Assembly: GCF_007989605.1 (NCBI RefSeq)
Contig: NZ_BJUL01000002.1
Coordinates: 248,001-312,000, forward strand
Reading direction: 5' to 3'
DNA length: 64,000 nt
Source: Vreelandella venusta
GTDB taxonomy: Bacteria; Pseudomonadota; Gammaproteobacteria; Pseudomonadales; Halomonadaceae
The first letter of the stretch is position 1; every line of letters begins with the position of its first letter. Of the stretch, positions 51,512 through 59,772 are shown in pieces. The notes below the pieces were generated by a model. It had not been told where the DNA came from and did not search any database. It was given only the letters and a program-made list of their open reading frames with translations. The position numbers and the translations under genes were made by a program.

Positions 51512-52141
51512 ATGACGCACTGTTTACGTGTAGGTGTGGGCGGCCCGGTGGGGTCCGGTAAAACGGCACTGCTTAAGCAGCTTTGTTCGGCGCTACGGGA
51601 TTACTACGATATCGCCGTCGTGACTAACGACATTTACACTCGCGAAGATGCGGACTTTTTGCTTAAACACGATGCGCTGCCTGCCGACCGTATTCTAGGT
51701 GTGGAAACTGGCGGCTGTCCGCATACCGCCATCCGCGAAGATGCTTCGATGAACCTGGCGGCCATCGATGAGCTACATGCCCGCCACCCAAGATTAGAGC
51801 TGGTGCTGGTGGAGTCTGGTGGCGACAACCTCTCTGCGACGTTTAGCCCCGAGCTTTCGGATCTCACGCTTTACGTGATTGACGTCTCCGCAGGCGATAA
51901 GATCCCCCGTAAAGGTGGGCCAGGTATTACCAAGTCAGACCTGCTGATTATCAACAAGATCGATATTGCCGAGCAGGTACACGCCTCGCTTGAGGTGATG
52001 GAGCGGGATTCGAAGAAAATGCGCGGTGAGCGCCCCTTTGTGTTTACCAATCTCTACGATGGCGTTGGCCTTGAAGAGATCATCCGCTTTATTCTCGATA
52101 AAGGCATGCTGGATGAGCGTCGGCCCCAGGCAGCAGTATAG
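51512..52141 (+). CDS. ureG: urease accessory GTPase UreG
   Basis: SIMIBI-class GTPase of 209 residues that powers nickel insertion. P-loop [14 protein letters not shown], the nickel-binding Cys-Pro-His in [13 protein letters not shown], switch region [16 protein letters not shown] and the base-recognition NKID. Full length. Last gene of ureABCEFG; no nickel transporter follows. Confidence 0.97.
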   Translation: MTHCLRVGVGGPVGSGKTALLKQLCSALRDYYDIAVVTNDIYTREDADFLLKHDALPADRILGVETGGCPHTAIREDASMNLAAIDELHARHPRLELVLVESGGDNLSATFSPELSDLTLYVIDVSAGDKIPRKGGPGITKSDLLIINKIDIAEQVHASLEVMERDSKKMRGERPFVFTNLYDGVGLEEIIRFILDKGMLDERRPQAAV

Positions 52142-52178
52142 TCGGTAGCAAGTAACGGTAATAAAAAGCGCTCGCAGC

Positions 52179-52204
52179 AGTGGCTTGCCAAGCGGCAAGC
52201 CACT
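52179..52204. terminator. hairpin between ureG and fdsD
   Basis: AGTGGCTTGCC-AAGC-GGCAAGCCACT, a perfect 11-bp stem between convergent genes. No T run directly adjacent; CTTTTTAT follows on the minus strand after 13 nt. Confidence 0.7.
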
Positions 52205-52457
52205 ATGTTGAGCGGGCTTGTCGCTCAGCCAACAGTCGCTCAGCCAACAACAACGCAGCGCGCCGAGCCAACGGTGACAGTTCATCATCCTCCCGCTCCA
52301 ACGAGGCCACCAGACGTTGTTTCATTGGCCTTGCCCAGAAGGTTTCTAGGTGTCGACAAATGGCTGCTGCAGCCGTTTCCTCGTCGTGGCCGCCGCGCAA
52401 GTTCACGGCGATTTGATTAATCATGTGAATCAGATTCTTATCGTTATGCGTCGACAT
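52203..52457 (-). CDS. fdsD: formate dehydrogenase delta subunit FdsD
   Basis: An 84-residue protein of the FdsD family: NLIHMINQIAVNLRGG near the N-terminus and the C-terminal ARRAALLLAERL helix. It belongs to NAD-linked molybdenum formate dehydrogenase operons; its role in assembly or stability is not fully defined. Shine-Dalgarno AAGGAG, 11 nt after fdhD. Last gene of the operon. Confidence 0.85.
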   Translation of the reverse strand: MSTHNDKNLIHMINQIAVNLRGGHDEETAAAAICRHLETFWARPMKQRLVASLEREDDELSPLARRAALLLAERLLAERQARST

Positions 52458-52468
52458 TGAGTGTCTCC

Positions 52469-53296
52469 TTAGCCGTGGGCAATCGCCGTTGTAATGGGGC
52501 GATGGTAGATCAAGTGGCGGCCAGACCGGGCAAAGCCCGCCAGAAGTAGGCCTGACGCTTGGGCCTGCTCCACGGCCAGCGCAGTGGCCGCCGAAACCGC
52601 CACCAGTGCGCCGATGCCCGCGCTAGCGCACTTGTGCACCATCTCGTAGCTGGCGCGGCTGGTGACTAGCGCAAACCCTTCTTCTAGAGGGGCAGCCTCG
52701 CGGGCGAGCGCGCCGATCAGTTTGTCCAACGCGTTGTGGCGGCCAACATCTTCGCGTAGTCGTTGGATGCGACCCTGGGGATCGCACCAGGCGGCACCGT
52801 GGCTAGCGCCAGTGGCTGCCTGCAGCGGTTGATGAGAGACCAATTCCTGCAGCGAGCGCTGAATGGCGGCATCGCTAAGCGACGGTGCCACGACGGAAGG
52901 AATCGGACGAATAGCCTGTTCCAGGGCCTCGGTGCCGCACAGGCCGCAGCCGGTACGCCCTGTCAGGCTGCGCCGCCGCTGTTTGAGCTCAGCCATCCGT
53001 TGGCTGGCAATAGTAAGATGAACGGTGTGGCCCTGAGGCGCTTCACGGATTTCGAGGTCGTAGCACTCGGTGATATTGGCCAGGATACCTTCGGAAAGGC
53101 TGAAGCCAAGAGCAAAATCCTCAAGGTCGACGGGGCTTGCCATCATCACCGCATGGGAGATGCCGTTGTAGACCAGTGCTACTGGCCTTTCTAAGGCCAG
53201 TAGATCCTCCTGGGTATCGGTGTACCAGCCGTTAGCACCACGACGCACCTCCACCGGCTGGCGTACTACCGCACCGCGTGGGTGACGGGTACTCAT
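52469..53296 (-). CDS. fdhD: formate dehydrogenase sulfurtransferase FdhD
   Basis: A 275-residue accessory protein that transfers sulfur from IscS to the molybdenum cofactor of formate dehydrogenase. The essential Cys pair is in TGCGLCGTEAL; DVGRHNALDKLIG and FVLVTSRASYEMVHK-like segments (here ALVTSRASYEMVHK) are also conserved. The ATG overlaps the fdsA stop by 4 nt. Confidence 0.95.
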   Translation of the reverse strand: MSTRHPRGAVVRQPVEVRRGANGWYTDTQEDLLALERPVALVYNGISHAVMMASPVDLEDFALGFSLSEGILANITECYDLEIREAPQGHTVHLTIASQRMAELKQRRRSLTGRTGCGLCGTEALEQAIRPIPSVVAPSLSDAAIQRSLQELVSHQPLQAATGASHGAAWCDPQGRIQRLREDVGRHNALDKLIGALAREAAPLEEGFALVTSRASYEMVHKCASAGIGALVAVSAATALAVEQAQASGLLLAGFARSGRHLIYHRPITTAIAHG

Positions 53297-56184
53297 GGTG
53301 CCTCCTGATGCGCTTTGGCCAGGTGGTCTCGCTGGATCAGGTCGAAAGTGTTAAAGCGCTGCTGCCAAGCGGAGGGTTGGCTGACTTTTTCCACCTGCAC
53401 CGCCGTGACTTTATATTCAGGACAGTTGGTGGCCCAGTCTGAGTTATCCGTCGTGATAACGTTAGCGCCGCTGCCGGGGTGATGGAAGGTGGTGTAGACC
53501 ACCCCCGGCTGCATGCGTTCGCTGAGTCGTGCGCGTAGCACCGTCTGGCCCGAGCGGCTGGTAATACCCAGCCAGTCACCGTCGCGTACGCCGCGAAGCT
53601 CGGCATCAGAGGGATGCAGCTCCAACACATCCTCGTCGTGCCAGCGTTGGTTGTCGGTACGCCGGGTCTGGGCGCCTACGTTGTACTGACTGAGAATCCG
53701 CCCAGTGGTGAGCAGCAGCGGGAAGCGGCGGTTAGCGCGCTCTTCAGTGGCCACGTACTCGGTAATCGCAAAGCGTCCCAGGCCAATGGGGAAGTCAACT
53801 TCGTGCATGGTCGGCATGCCCAACGGGTACTCGGCGTTGCAGGGCCACTGCAGGCTGCCGTGCTCCTCTAGCTTGGCGTAGCTGACGCCCGCAAAGCTTG
53901 GCGTTAACTGGGCGATCTCGTCCATGATCTCGGACGGATGGGTGTAGTGCATCGGGTAGCCCAGCGCATTGGCCAGATCCTGGGTGACCTCCCAATCTTC
54001 CTTGCCAGCCAGCGCAGGCATTACTTTGCGTACCCGGTTGATGCGCCGTTCGGCGTTGGTGAAGGTGCCGTTTTTCTCGAGGAAACTTGAGCCGGGCAGC
54101 AGCACGTGGGCGAACTTGGCCGTTTCGTTGAGGAAAATATCTTGCACAATCAGGCAGTCCAACGACGTGAGCGCCGCCTCGACGTGCTGAGTGTTGGGGT
54201 CGGATTGGGCGATATCTTCGCCTTGCACGTAAAGCGCTTTAAAGGTGCCTTCGATGGCGGCATCGAACATATTAGGAATGCGTAGCCCCGGCTCGTCGTC
54301 GAGCTTTACGCCCCACACGGACTCAAAGCGGCCGCGGGCGATGGGGTCGGCCACGTGCTGGTAGCCCGGCAGCTCGTGGGGGAAGGAACCCATGTCACAT
54401 GAACCCTGCACATTGTTCTGGCCGCGCAACGGGTTCACGCCCACGCCCTCGCGGCCAATGTTACCGGTGGCCATGGCCAGGTTGGCAATGCCCATCACCA
54501 TGGTGGAGCCTTGGCTGTGCTCGGTCACCCCCAAACCGTAGTAGATTGCGCCATTAGCTGCTTTAGCATAGGTGCGCGCCGCTTGACGTACGGCTTCGGC
54601 GGGCACGCCGGTGATTTCTGCGCTGGCCTCGGGGGAGTGGCGAGGCTCACTGATGAAGGCGCGCCAGCGGTGATAGGCCTCGGTATCGCAGCGCTTCTCT
54701 ACGAAGGCTTTATCTTCAAGACCTTCGGTCACTACCACGTGGCCCAGCGCGTTGATCAGCGCCACATTGGTACCTGGACGCAGCGGCAGATGTTGGGCCG
54801 AACTCATGTGCGGAGTCTTTAAAAGGTCGATATGACGTGGGTCAGCGACGATTAGCTTCGCGCCTTGACGCAAGCGCTTGCGCATCAGCGAACCAAACAC
54901 CGGGTGAGCGTCGGTGGGGTTAGCGCCAATGACGATAATTGCATCGGCCTTCATGACTGAGTCAAATGTTTGGGTGCCGGCGGACTCGCCCAGCGTGGTT
55001 TTCAAGCCATAACCAGTGGGCGAGTGGCAGACCCGCGCACAGGTATCGGTATTGTTGTTGCCGAAGGCCGCGCGGATCAGCTTCTGCACCAAGTAGGTCT
55101 CTTCGTTGGTACAGCGCGATGAGGTGATGCCGCCAATGCTCTCGCGGCCATGTTCAGCCTGAATTGCTTTCAAACGGCTGGCGGCAAAGCCGATGGCTTC
55201 TTCCCAGCTGACTTCACGCCAGGGTTGGTCGATGCTGTCGCGAACCATCGGTGAGGTCAGGCGGTCCGGATGGGTGGCGTAGCCAAAGGCGAAGCGACCC
55301 TTGACACAAGAGTGGCCATGGTTAGCGTCACCGCCTTTATAGGGCACCATGCGCACCAGCTGGTCACCTTTCATTTGCGCTTCAAACGAGCAACCCACAC
55401 CACAATAAGCACAAGTAGTCACGACGCTGTGCTCGGGAACACCGTGGTCGATGACGCTCTTTTCCATCAGCGTGGCTGTTGGGCATGCCTGAACGCAGGC
55501 ACCGCAGGAAACACAGTCTGAATCCATGAACGAGTCGGCCTGCCCTGCTGACACCTTGGATTCAAATCCACGGCCATCGATGGTCAGGGCAAAGGTGCCC
55601 TGTACCTCTTCGCAGGCGCGCACACAGCGTGAGCAGACGATGCATTTGCTAGGATCGAAACTGAAGTAGGGATTGGTTTCGTCCTTGGCGGCTTCAAGAT
55701 GATTCTCACCCTCGAAGCCGTAGCGCACTTCGCGCAGCCCCACGCTACCGGCCATATCCTGAAGTTCGCAGTCGCCGTTGGCGGGGCAGGTCAGGCAGTC
55801 CAGCGGGTGGTCTGAGATGTATAACTCCATCACATTACGCCGCAGCTTGGCCAGACGTTCGTTTTGGGTGGTCACCTTCATACCTTCAGCCACCGGTGTG
55901 GTGCAGGCCGCGGGCATGCCTCGTCGTCCCTCGACTTGTACCGCGCACAGCCGGCAGGAGCCGAAAGGCTCCAGGCTGTCGGTAGCGCAGAGCTTGGGGA
56001 TATTAATATCCGCCAACGCGGCGGCGCGGAGTACTGAGGTGCCCTCCGGCACGCTGATGGTCACGCCGTCGATATTGAGGCTCACCAAAGCAGCGTCAGC
56101 AGCCGAGGCTGGGAAAGGCGTACCGAGGTCTTTGTTGTACTCGACGCTGCTAGAGTGCTGACGGGGGTCGAAATGGTTGATCAT
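53293..56184 (-). CDS. fdsA: NAD-dependent formate dehydrogenase alpha subunit FdsA
   Basis: Catalytic subunit of 963 residues. Fe-S ligands in order: a [2Fe-2S] set Cys66, 77, 80, 94; a His/Cys [4Fe-4S] set His126, Cys130, 133, 139; ferredoxin Cys181/184/187/191 and 224/227/230/234; and Cys258/261/265/293. The molybdenum ligand is Cys386 (ARVCHSPT), the same number as in the Rhodobacter enzyme, so it is a Cys, not selenocysteine, form. Bis-MGD binding domains fill the rest. Oxidises formate to CO2. Overlaps fdsB and fdhD by 4 nt each. Confidence 0.97.
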   Translation of the reverse strand: MINHFDPRQHSSSVEYNKDLGTPFPASAADAALVSLNIDGVTISVPEGTSVLRAAALADINIPKLCATDSLEPFGSCRLCAVQVEGRRGMPAACTTPVAEGMKVTTQNERLAKLRRNVMELYISDHPLDCLTCPANGDCELQDMAGSVGLREVRYGFEGENHLEAAKDETNPYFSFDPSKCIVCSRCVRACEEVQGTFALTIDGRGFESKVSAGQADSFMDSDCVSCGACVQACPTATLMEKSVIDHGVPEHSVVTTCAYCGVGCSFEAQMKGDQLVRMVPYKGGDANHGHSCVKGRFAFGYATHPDRLTSPMVRDSIDQPWREVSWEEAIGFAASRLKAIQAEHGRESIGGITSSRCTNEETYLVQKLIRAAFGNNNTDTCARVCHSPTGYGLKTTLGESAGTQTFDSVMKADAIIVIGANPTDAHPVFGSLMRKRLRQGAKLIVADPRHIDLLKTPHMSSAQHLPLRPGTNVALINALGHVVVTEGLEDKAFVEKRCDTEAYHRWRAFISEPRHSPEASAEITGVPAEAVRQAARTYAKAANGAIYYGLGVTEHSQGSTMVMGIANLAMATGNIGREGVGVNPLRGQNNVQGSCDMGSFPHELPGYQHVADPIARGRFESVWGVKLDDEPGLRIPNMFDAAIEGTFKALYVQGEDIAQSDPNTQHVEAALTSLDCLIVQDIFLNETAKFAHVLLPGSSFLEKNGTFTNAERRINRVRKVMPALAGKEDWEVTQDLANALGYPMHYTHPSEIMDEIAQLTPSFAGVSYAKLEEHGSLQWPCNAEYPLGMPTMHEVDFPIGLGRFAITEYVATEERANRRFPLLLTTGRILSQYNVGAQTRRTDNQRWHDEDVLELHPSDAELRGVRDGDWLGITSRSGQTVLRARLSERMQPGVVYTTFHHPGSGANVITTDNSDWATNCPEYKVTAVQVEKVSQPSAWQQRFNTFDLIQRDHLAKAHQEAP

Positions 56185-57737
56185 GAGTTATCTCCGTTCG
56201 CCGTCCGCTGAAAATCATCAGGAAAATGCGCTAGGGCGCTTTGCACTGGAAAGGGAGTCATACCACCCATGGCGCAGAGCGAGCCATCCACCATCGTTTC
56301 GCAGAGGTCATGGAGCAGGGCGAGGTTGGCCTCGCGGTTTTGGTTGGCGCGGATACGATCAATTACCTCCACGCCACGGGTTGAGCCAATACGACAAGGG
56401 GTACATTTGCCGCAGGACTCAACCTTGCAGAATTCCATTGAGAAGCGCGCCTGTTCAGCCATATCGACGCTTTCGTCAAACATCACTACGCCGCCGTGGC
56501 CCAGTACGGCGCTCTCAGCAGCAAAGGCTTCGTAGTCCAGCGGTAAGTCCCACTGAGATTCCGGCAGGTAGGCACCTAGCGGGCCACCCACTTGCACGGC
56601 GCGTAATGGTTTGCCGCTTAGCGTGCCACCACCGAACGTCTCCATCAGGGTGCGCAGGGTGGTGCCAAACGCCAGCTCTACCAGCCCGCCGTGCTTCACG
56701 TTGCCCGCCAGTTGCAGTGCCAGCGTGCCTCGTGAGCGGCCCATGCCATGGGTGGCGTAGGCCTCGGCACCTTCGGCAAGAATGAAAGGTACGGCAGCCA
56801 GCGAGAGTACGTTGTTGACCACGGTGGGACGGCCAAATAGTCCTTCAATGGCGGGCAGTGGTGGCTTGAAGCGCACCAGGCCGCGCTTGCCTTCTAGGCT
56901 TTCGAGTAGGGAGGTCTCTTCACCGCAGATATACGCGCCAGCGCCCAGGCGCACTTCCAAGTGAAAGTCGCGACCGCTGCCCCGTAGGTTATCACCCAGA
57001 TAGCCGGCTTGTTCGGCGCGGGCAATCGCCTCGTCAAGCACCTCCTTAGCAAGCGGATACTCAGAACGCAGGTAGATATAGCCCTGGGTCGCTTGCACCG
57101 CGAGCCCGGCAATCGCCATGCCCTCGATCAGCATGTAAGGGTCGCATTCCATTACCAGCCGGTCGGCGAAGGTACCGGAATCGCCCTCGTCGGCATTGCA
57201 GACGATATATTTCTGATCGGCAGGGGTGTCGAGTACGGTCTGCCACTTGATACCGGTCGGGAAGGCGGCCCCGCCGCGCCCGCGCAGGCCGGAGGCTTTG
57301 ACTTCCTCGACGATGTCCTGGGGCTCGCGCTGCAGCGCTGCCTCCAGGCCGCAGAAGCCGCTGTGGGCGCGATAATCCTCAATCGACAGCGGGTCAGTAA
57401 TGCCGATACGCGCGAAGGTCAGCCGCTGTTGACGGGCGAGGTAGTCGATCTCCTCCGTGGGCCCCAACGCCAGGGGGTGGCTGACGTTACCCTCTAACAG
57501 GCCGCTGTCGAGCAGCGCCGAGACGTCGTTGACGGTGACGGGACCATAGGCGAACCGCCCAATAGGCGTCTCAACTTCCACCAGTGGCTCAAGCCAAGCA
57601 AGCCCGCGGGAGCCGTTACGCACCAGGGAAATTGACTGGCTTCGGGCGGCTAGCTCTTTTTCCAATCGGTTGGCGACGGCATCAGCGCCTAGGGACAGTG
57701 CGGTGGTATCGCGAGGAACGAATATGCGGATGCTCAT
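56181..57737 (-). CDS. fdsB: formate dehydrogenase beta subunit FdsB
   Basis: NuoF-like subunit of 518 residues that carries FMN and reduces NAD+. A thioredoxin-like N-terminus without cysteines (about 1-110) precedes the FMN motif GRGGAAFPTGIKW, the NAD region GAGAYICGEETSLLESLEG and the [4Fe-4S] motif ESCGKCTPCRIGS. Coupled to fdsG upstream and fdsA downstream by 4-nt overlaps. Confidence 0.96.
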   Translation of the reverse strand: MSIRIFVPRDTTALSLGADAVANRLEKELAARSQSISLVRNGSRGLAWLEPLVEVETPIGRFAYGPVTVNDVSALLDSGLLEGNVSHPLALGPTEEIDYLARQQRLTFARIGITDPLSIEDYRAHSGFCGLEAALQREPQDIVEEVKASGLRGRGGAAFPTGIKWQTVLDTPADQKYIVCNADEGDSGTFADRLVMECDPYMLIEGMAIAGLAVQATQGYIYLRSEYPLAKEVLDEAIARAEQAGYLGDNLRGSGRDFHLEVRLGAGAYICGEETSLLESLEGKRGLVRFKPPLPAIEGLFGRPTVVNNVLSLAAVPFILAEGAEAYATHGMGRSRGTLALQLAGNVKHGGLVELAFGTTLRTLMETFGGGTLSGKPLRAVQVGGPLGAYLPESQWDLPLDYEAFAAESAVLGHGGVVMFDESVDMAEQARFSMEFCKVESCGKCTPCRIGSTRGVEVIDRIRANQNREANLALLHDLCETMVDGSLCAMGGMTPFPVQSALAHFPDDFQRTANGDNS

Positions 57738-58228
57738 GCGATTATCTCCAGCGGCCGGGTTTGCAGCTCATCCAACAGTGCATCAAAGGCCTCTGGGGTT
57801 ACCCGCCCGCGCACGCTGTCGTCCACACGGATGGACGGGCCGCAGGCGCAGTTGCCCAGGCAGTACACCGCTTCAAGGGTGATCTCACGGTCGCCGGTCG
57901 TCTGATGGTAATCGACCCCTAGGCGTGTCTTAGCATGAGCTTCGAGCTGGCGTGCGCCTACCGCTTGGCAGGCCTCTGCACGGCAAATCTGAACCACGTG
58001 GCGGCCTGGCGGCGTGGTGCGAAAATGGTGATAGAAGCTGATGACACCGTGTACTTCGGCGCGGGTTTGATTGAGCGCTTCAGCGATGATGGGGACTGCT
58101 GCCTCGGGGATAAAACCGAAACGATCTTGGAGGGCATGGAGGATCGGCAGTAGGGCGCCGGGCTTGTGCTTCAGGGCGTCGACTTCGGCCTGAATAGCCT
58201 GTGGCGCCCACTCCTGGGAATGGTTCAT
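57734..58228 (-). CDS. fdsG: formate dehydrogenase gamma subunit FdsG
   Basis: NuoE-like thioredoxin-fold subunit of 164 residues. The [2Fe-2S] ligands are the two Cys of CRAEACQAVG and the two of CLGNCACGPS. A helical N-terminal domain (LLPILHALQDRFGFIPE) is typical. First gene of fdsGBA-fdhD-fdsD; it is divergent from the regulator with a 129-bp gap holding operator-like repeats. Confidence 0.95.
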   Translation of the reverse strand: MNHSQEWAPQAIQAEVDALKHKPGALLPILHALQDRFGFIPEAAVPIIAEALNQTRAEVHGVISFYHHFRTTPPGRHVVQICRAEACQAVGARQLEAHAKTRLGVDYHQTTGDREITLEAVYCLGNCACGPSIRVDDSVRGRVTPEAFDALLDELQTRPLEIIA

Positions 58229-58266
58229 GGTGCCTGCCTCGCGACTGCTTATTATGTTTTAAATTT

Positions 58267-58355
58267 GCACTACTTTTCATATTTGAAAAGGCGTGCATCA
58301 CGGTTAAGACAAAGCTAGCATCAAGCTATCGACTTAAAAATATGAAAAGTAGTGC
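58267..58355. promoter_or_regulatory. paired 18-bp inverted operators, fds divergent promoter
   Basis: GCACTACTTTTCATATTT (58267-58284) and its exact complement (58338-58355) are 53 nt apart in the fdsG/regulator gap. The first copy continues into CTTTTCA-TATT-TGAAAAG (58273-58290), a local dyad. The second abuts the regulator start (58358), pointing to autoregulation. Confidence 0.8.
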
Positions 58356-58357
58356 CT

Positions 58358-59413
58358 ATGAAAAGAATCAAGGTAACGCCCACCTGGTGCTTTAGCGATG
58401 ACGACGGGCAGCGGCTCGATACCAACCTTTTACGCCTGCTGGGAGCAGTGCACCGTCATGGCAAATTGACTCATGCCGCCGCGGAAGCGGGAATCTCTTA
58501 TCGTCACGCGTGGAATTTACTGCGCCAGGGCGGTGACTTTTTTGGTGTCTCGCTTGTTGAACTTGAGCGTGGACGCGGGGCGCGGTTATCGCCGCTGGGT
58601 GAAAAGTTGCTATGGGCCGAGCAGCGCGCCACTGCTCGGTTAAGCCCACAGCTTGATAGTCTGGGGTCTGAGCTTAATCTTGCTATTCAACAGCATCAGA
58701 AAGGTATTCAACCCGTTCTGCGCCTGCATGCCAGCCACGGTTTTGCGATAGAGCTATTGCCACAGCATCTGGGGGAGCTCCAGCTTGATCTGCAGTACTG
58801 CAGCCCTTTGGAAGCGCTAGCCGCGCTTAACCGCAATAGCTGTGATCTGGCGGGCTGCCATCTGCCTCGGGGTAGCGTGGGTGAGAAGGCGCGACGCAAA
58901 TACCGTCGTCTGCTCAAGCCCCGCAATCATCGACTAATGGGGTTTATCGCACGCCAACAGGGGTTAATGGTGGCGCCGGGTAACCCGCTGGGAATTGATG
59001 GCGTTGCCGCTCTGGCCAACAGGCCGGTACGGTTTATAAACCGTCAGGCATCGTCGGGTACCCGAGAGCTGTTAGACAACCTGCTGGCCGAAGCTGGTAT
59101 TTCAGCAGCCAACGTGGGTGGTTATGAGATTGAGGAGTATACCCACTCAGCGGTGGCGGCCTATGTCGCTGCGGGAATGGCGGATACCGGCTTTGGTGTA
59201 GCGGCTGCCGCGCAACGGTTTGGGCTTGATTTTGTGCCGTTAGCCACTGAGGACTACGTATTGGCCTGTCACTATCACTCCTTAAAGGAGCCAAAGTTCG
59301 ATGACTTCTTGCGGGTGTTACGCAGTGCTTCCTTTCAAGAAGCGGTGAATCGTTTACCGGGCTATAGCCCCCATCAATGCGGTAGTGTTATTGAAATTCC
59401 TGATTTCTTATGA
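58358..59413 (+). CDS. ModE-like HTH plus periplasmic-binding-like regulator of fds operon
   Basis: One-component regulator of 351 residues. The N-terminus is a LysR/ModE winged helix (LLRLLGAVHRHGKLTHAAAEAGISYRHAWNLL, in parts), and the rest is a PBP-like domain (PLGIDGVAALANRPVRFINRQASSGTRELLD, in parts; also YTHSAVAAYVAAGMADTGFG) of the molybdate/substrate-binding kind. Start ATG 58358; GTG 58352 is less likely. Divergent from fdsG with paired operators between, it probably controls the operon in response to formate, molybdate or another anion. FdsR of Cupriavidus has the same role but I cannot confirm orthology. Confidence 0.82.
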   Translation: MKRIKVTPTWCFSDDDGQRLDTNLLRLLGAVHRHGKLTHAAAEAGISYRHAWNLLRQGGDFFGVSLVELERGRGARLSPLGEKLLWAEQRATARLSPQLDSLGSELNLAIQQHQKGIQPVLRLHASHGFAIELLPQHLGELQLDLQYCSPLEALAALNRNSCDLAGCHLPRGSVGEKARRKYRRLLKPRNHRLMGFIARQQGLMVAPGNPLGIDGVAALANRPVRFINRQASSGTRELLDNLLAEAGISAANVGGYEIEEYTHSAVAAYVAAGMADTGFGVAAAAQRFGLDFVPLATEDYVLACHYHSLKEPKFDDFLRVLRSASFQEAVNRLPGYSPHQCGSVIEIPDFL

Positions 59414-59504
59414 CGTTGGGGAAGACGGTTCCACACTTACCACACCGTGTTTAGAGGCGGAAGCTGGAAGCGGCTGATGGTGACAATCGCGCCCACCATA
59501 AAAA

Positions 59505-59535
59505 ACTGCGCTGCCCCAATAGGGGGCAGCGCAGT
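59505..59535. terminator. strong hairpin after the fds regulator
   Basis: A 13-bp perfect stem (ACTGCGCTGCCCC at 59505-59517) with a 5-nt loop. A-rich before it, so the T run appears only on the minus strand (six T). It may terminate the regulator gene (+) weakly, or antisense transcription. The rest of 59414-59692 shows only a short GGCCA-TCCT-TGGCC dyad near 59569. Confidence 0.6.
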
Positions 59536-59692
59536 CAACAATAGGTGGCTAGCGGCTTGCTAAAACGGGCCATCCTTGGCCACCACACCCCTACAGTGGA
59601 CGGGTAGGCCGAAGATAACCTTAACGCAGGTTATGAAAGCGCAATTTTGAGCGTTAATTTGCTGTTCATAAACAAAAAATACGCGAAGTGGT

Positions 59693-59719
59693 TAAAGTTG
59701 ACACAGCTTAGGTCGATAA
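59693..59719 (+). promoter_or_regulatory. FliA (sigma28) promoter of the chemoreceptor gene
   Basis: TAAAGTTG-N11-GTCGATAA matches the flagellar sigma28 consensus TAAAGTTT-N11-GCCGATAA at 14 of 16 bases with exact spacing. Predicted start about 59726, 47 nt before the ATG. Confidence 0.88.
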
Positions 59720-59772
59720 AAAACGCATAAAACTATTAAAAATTCTTCCGTTGACCTACTGAGAAACACTTT

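Noticed and set aside
53293..56184. Selenocysteine formate dehydrogenase
   Set aside because: The molybdenum ligand codon encodes Cys386 and no in-frame TGA is present.
57009..57497. A 162-residue plus-strand open frame opposite fdsB
   Set aside because: Shadow of fdsB codon bias in a high-GC gene; no domain or Shine-Dalgarno.
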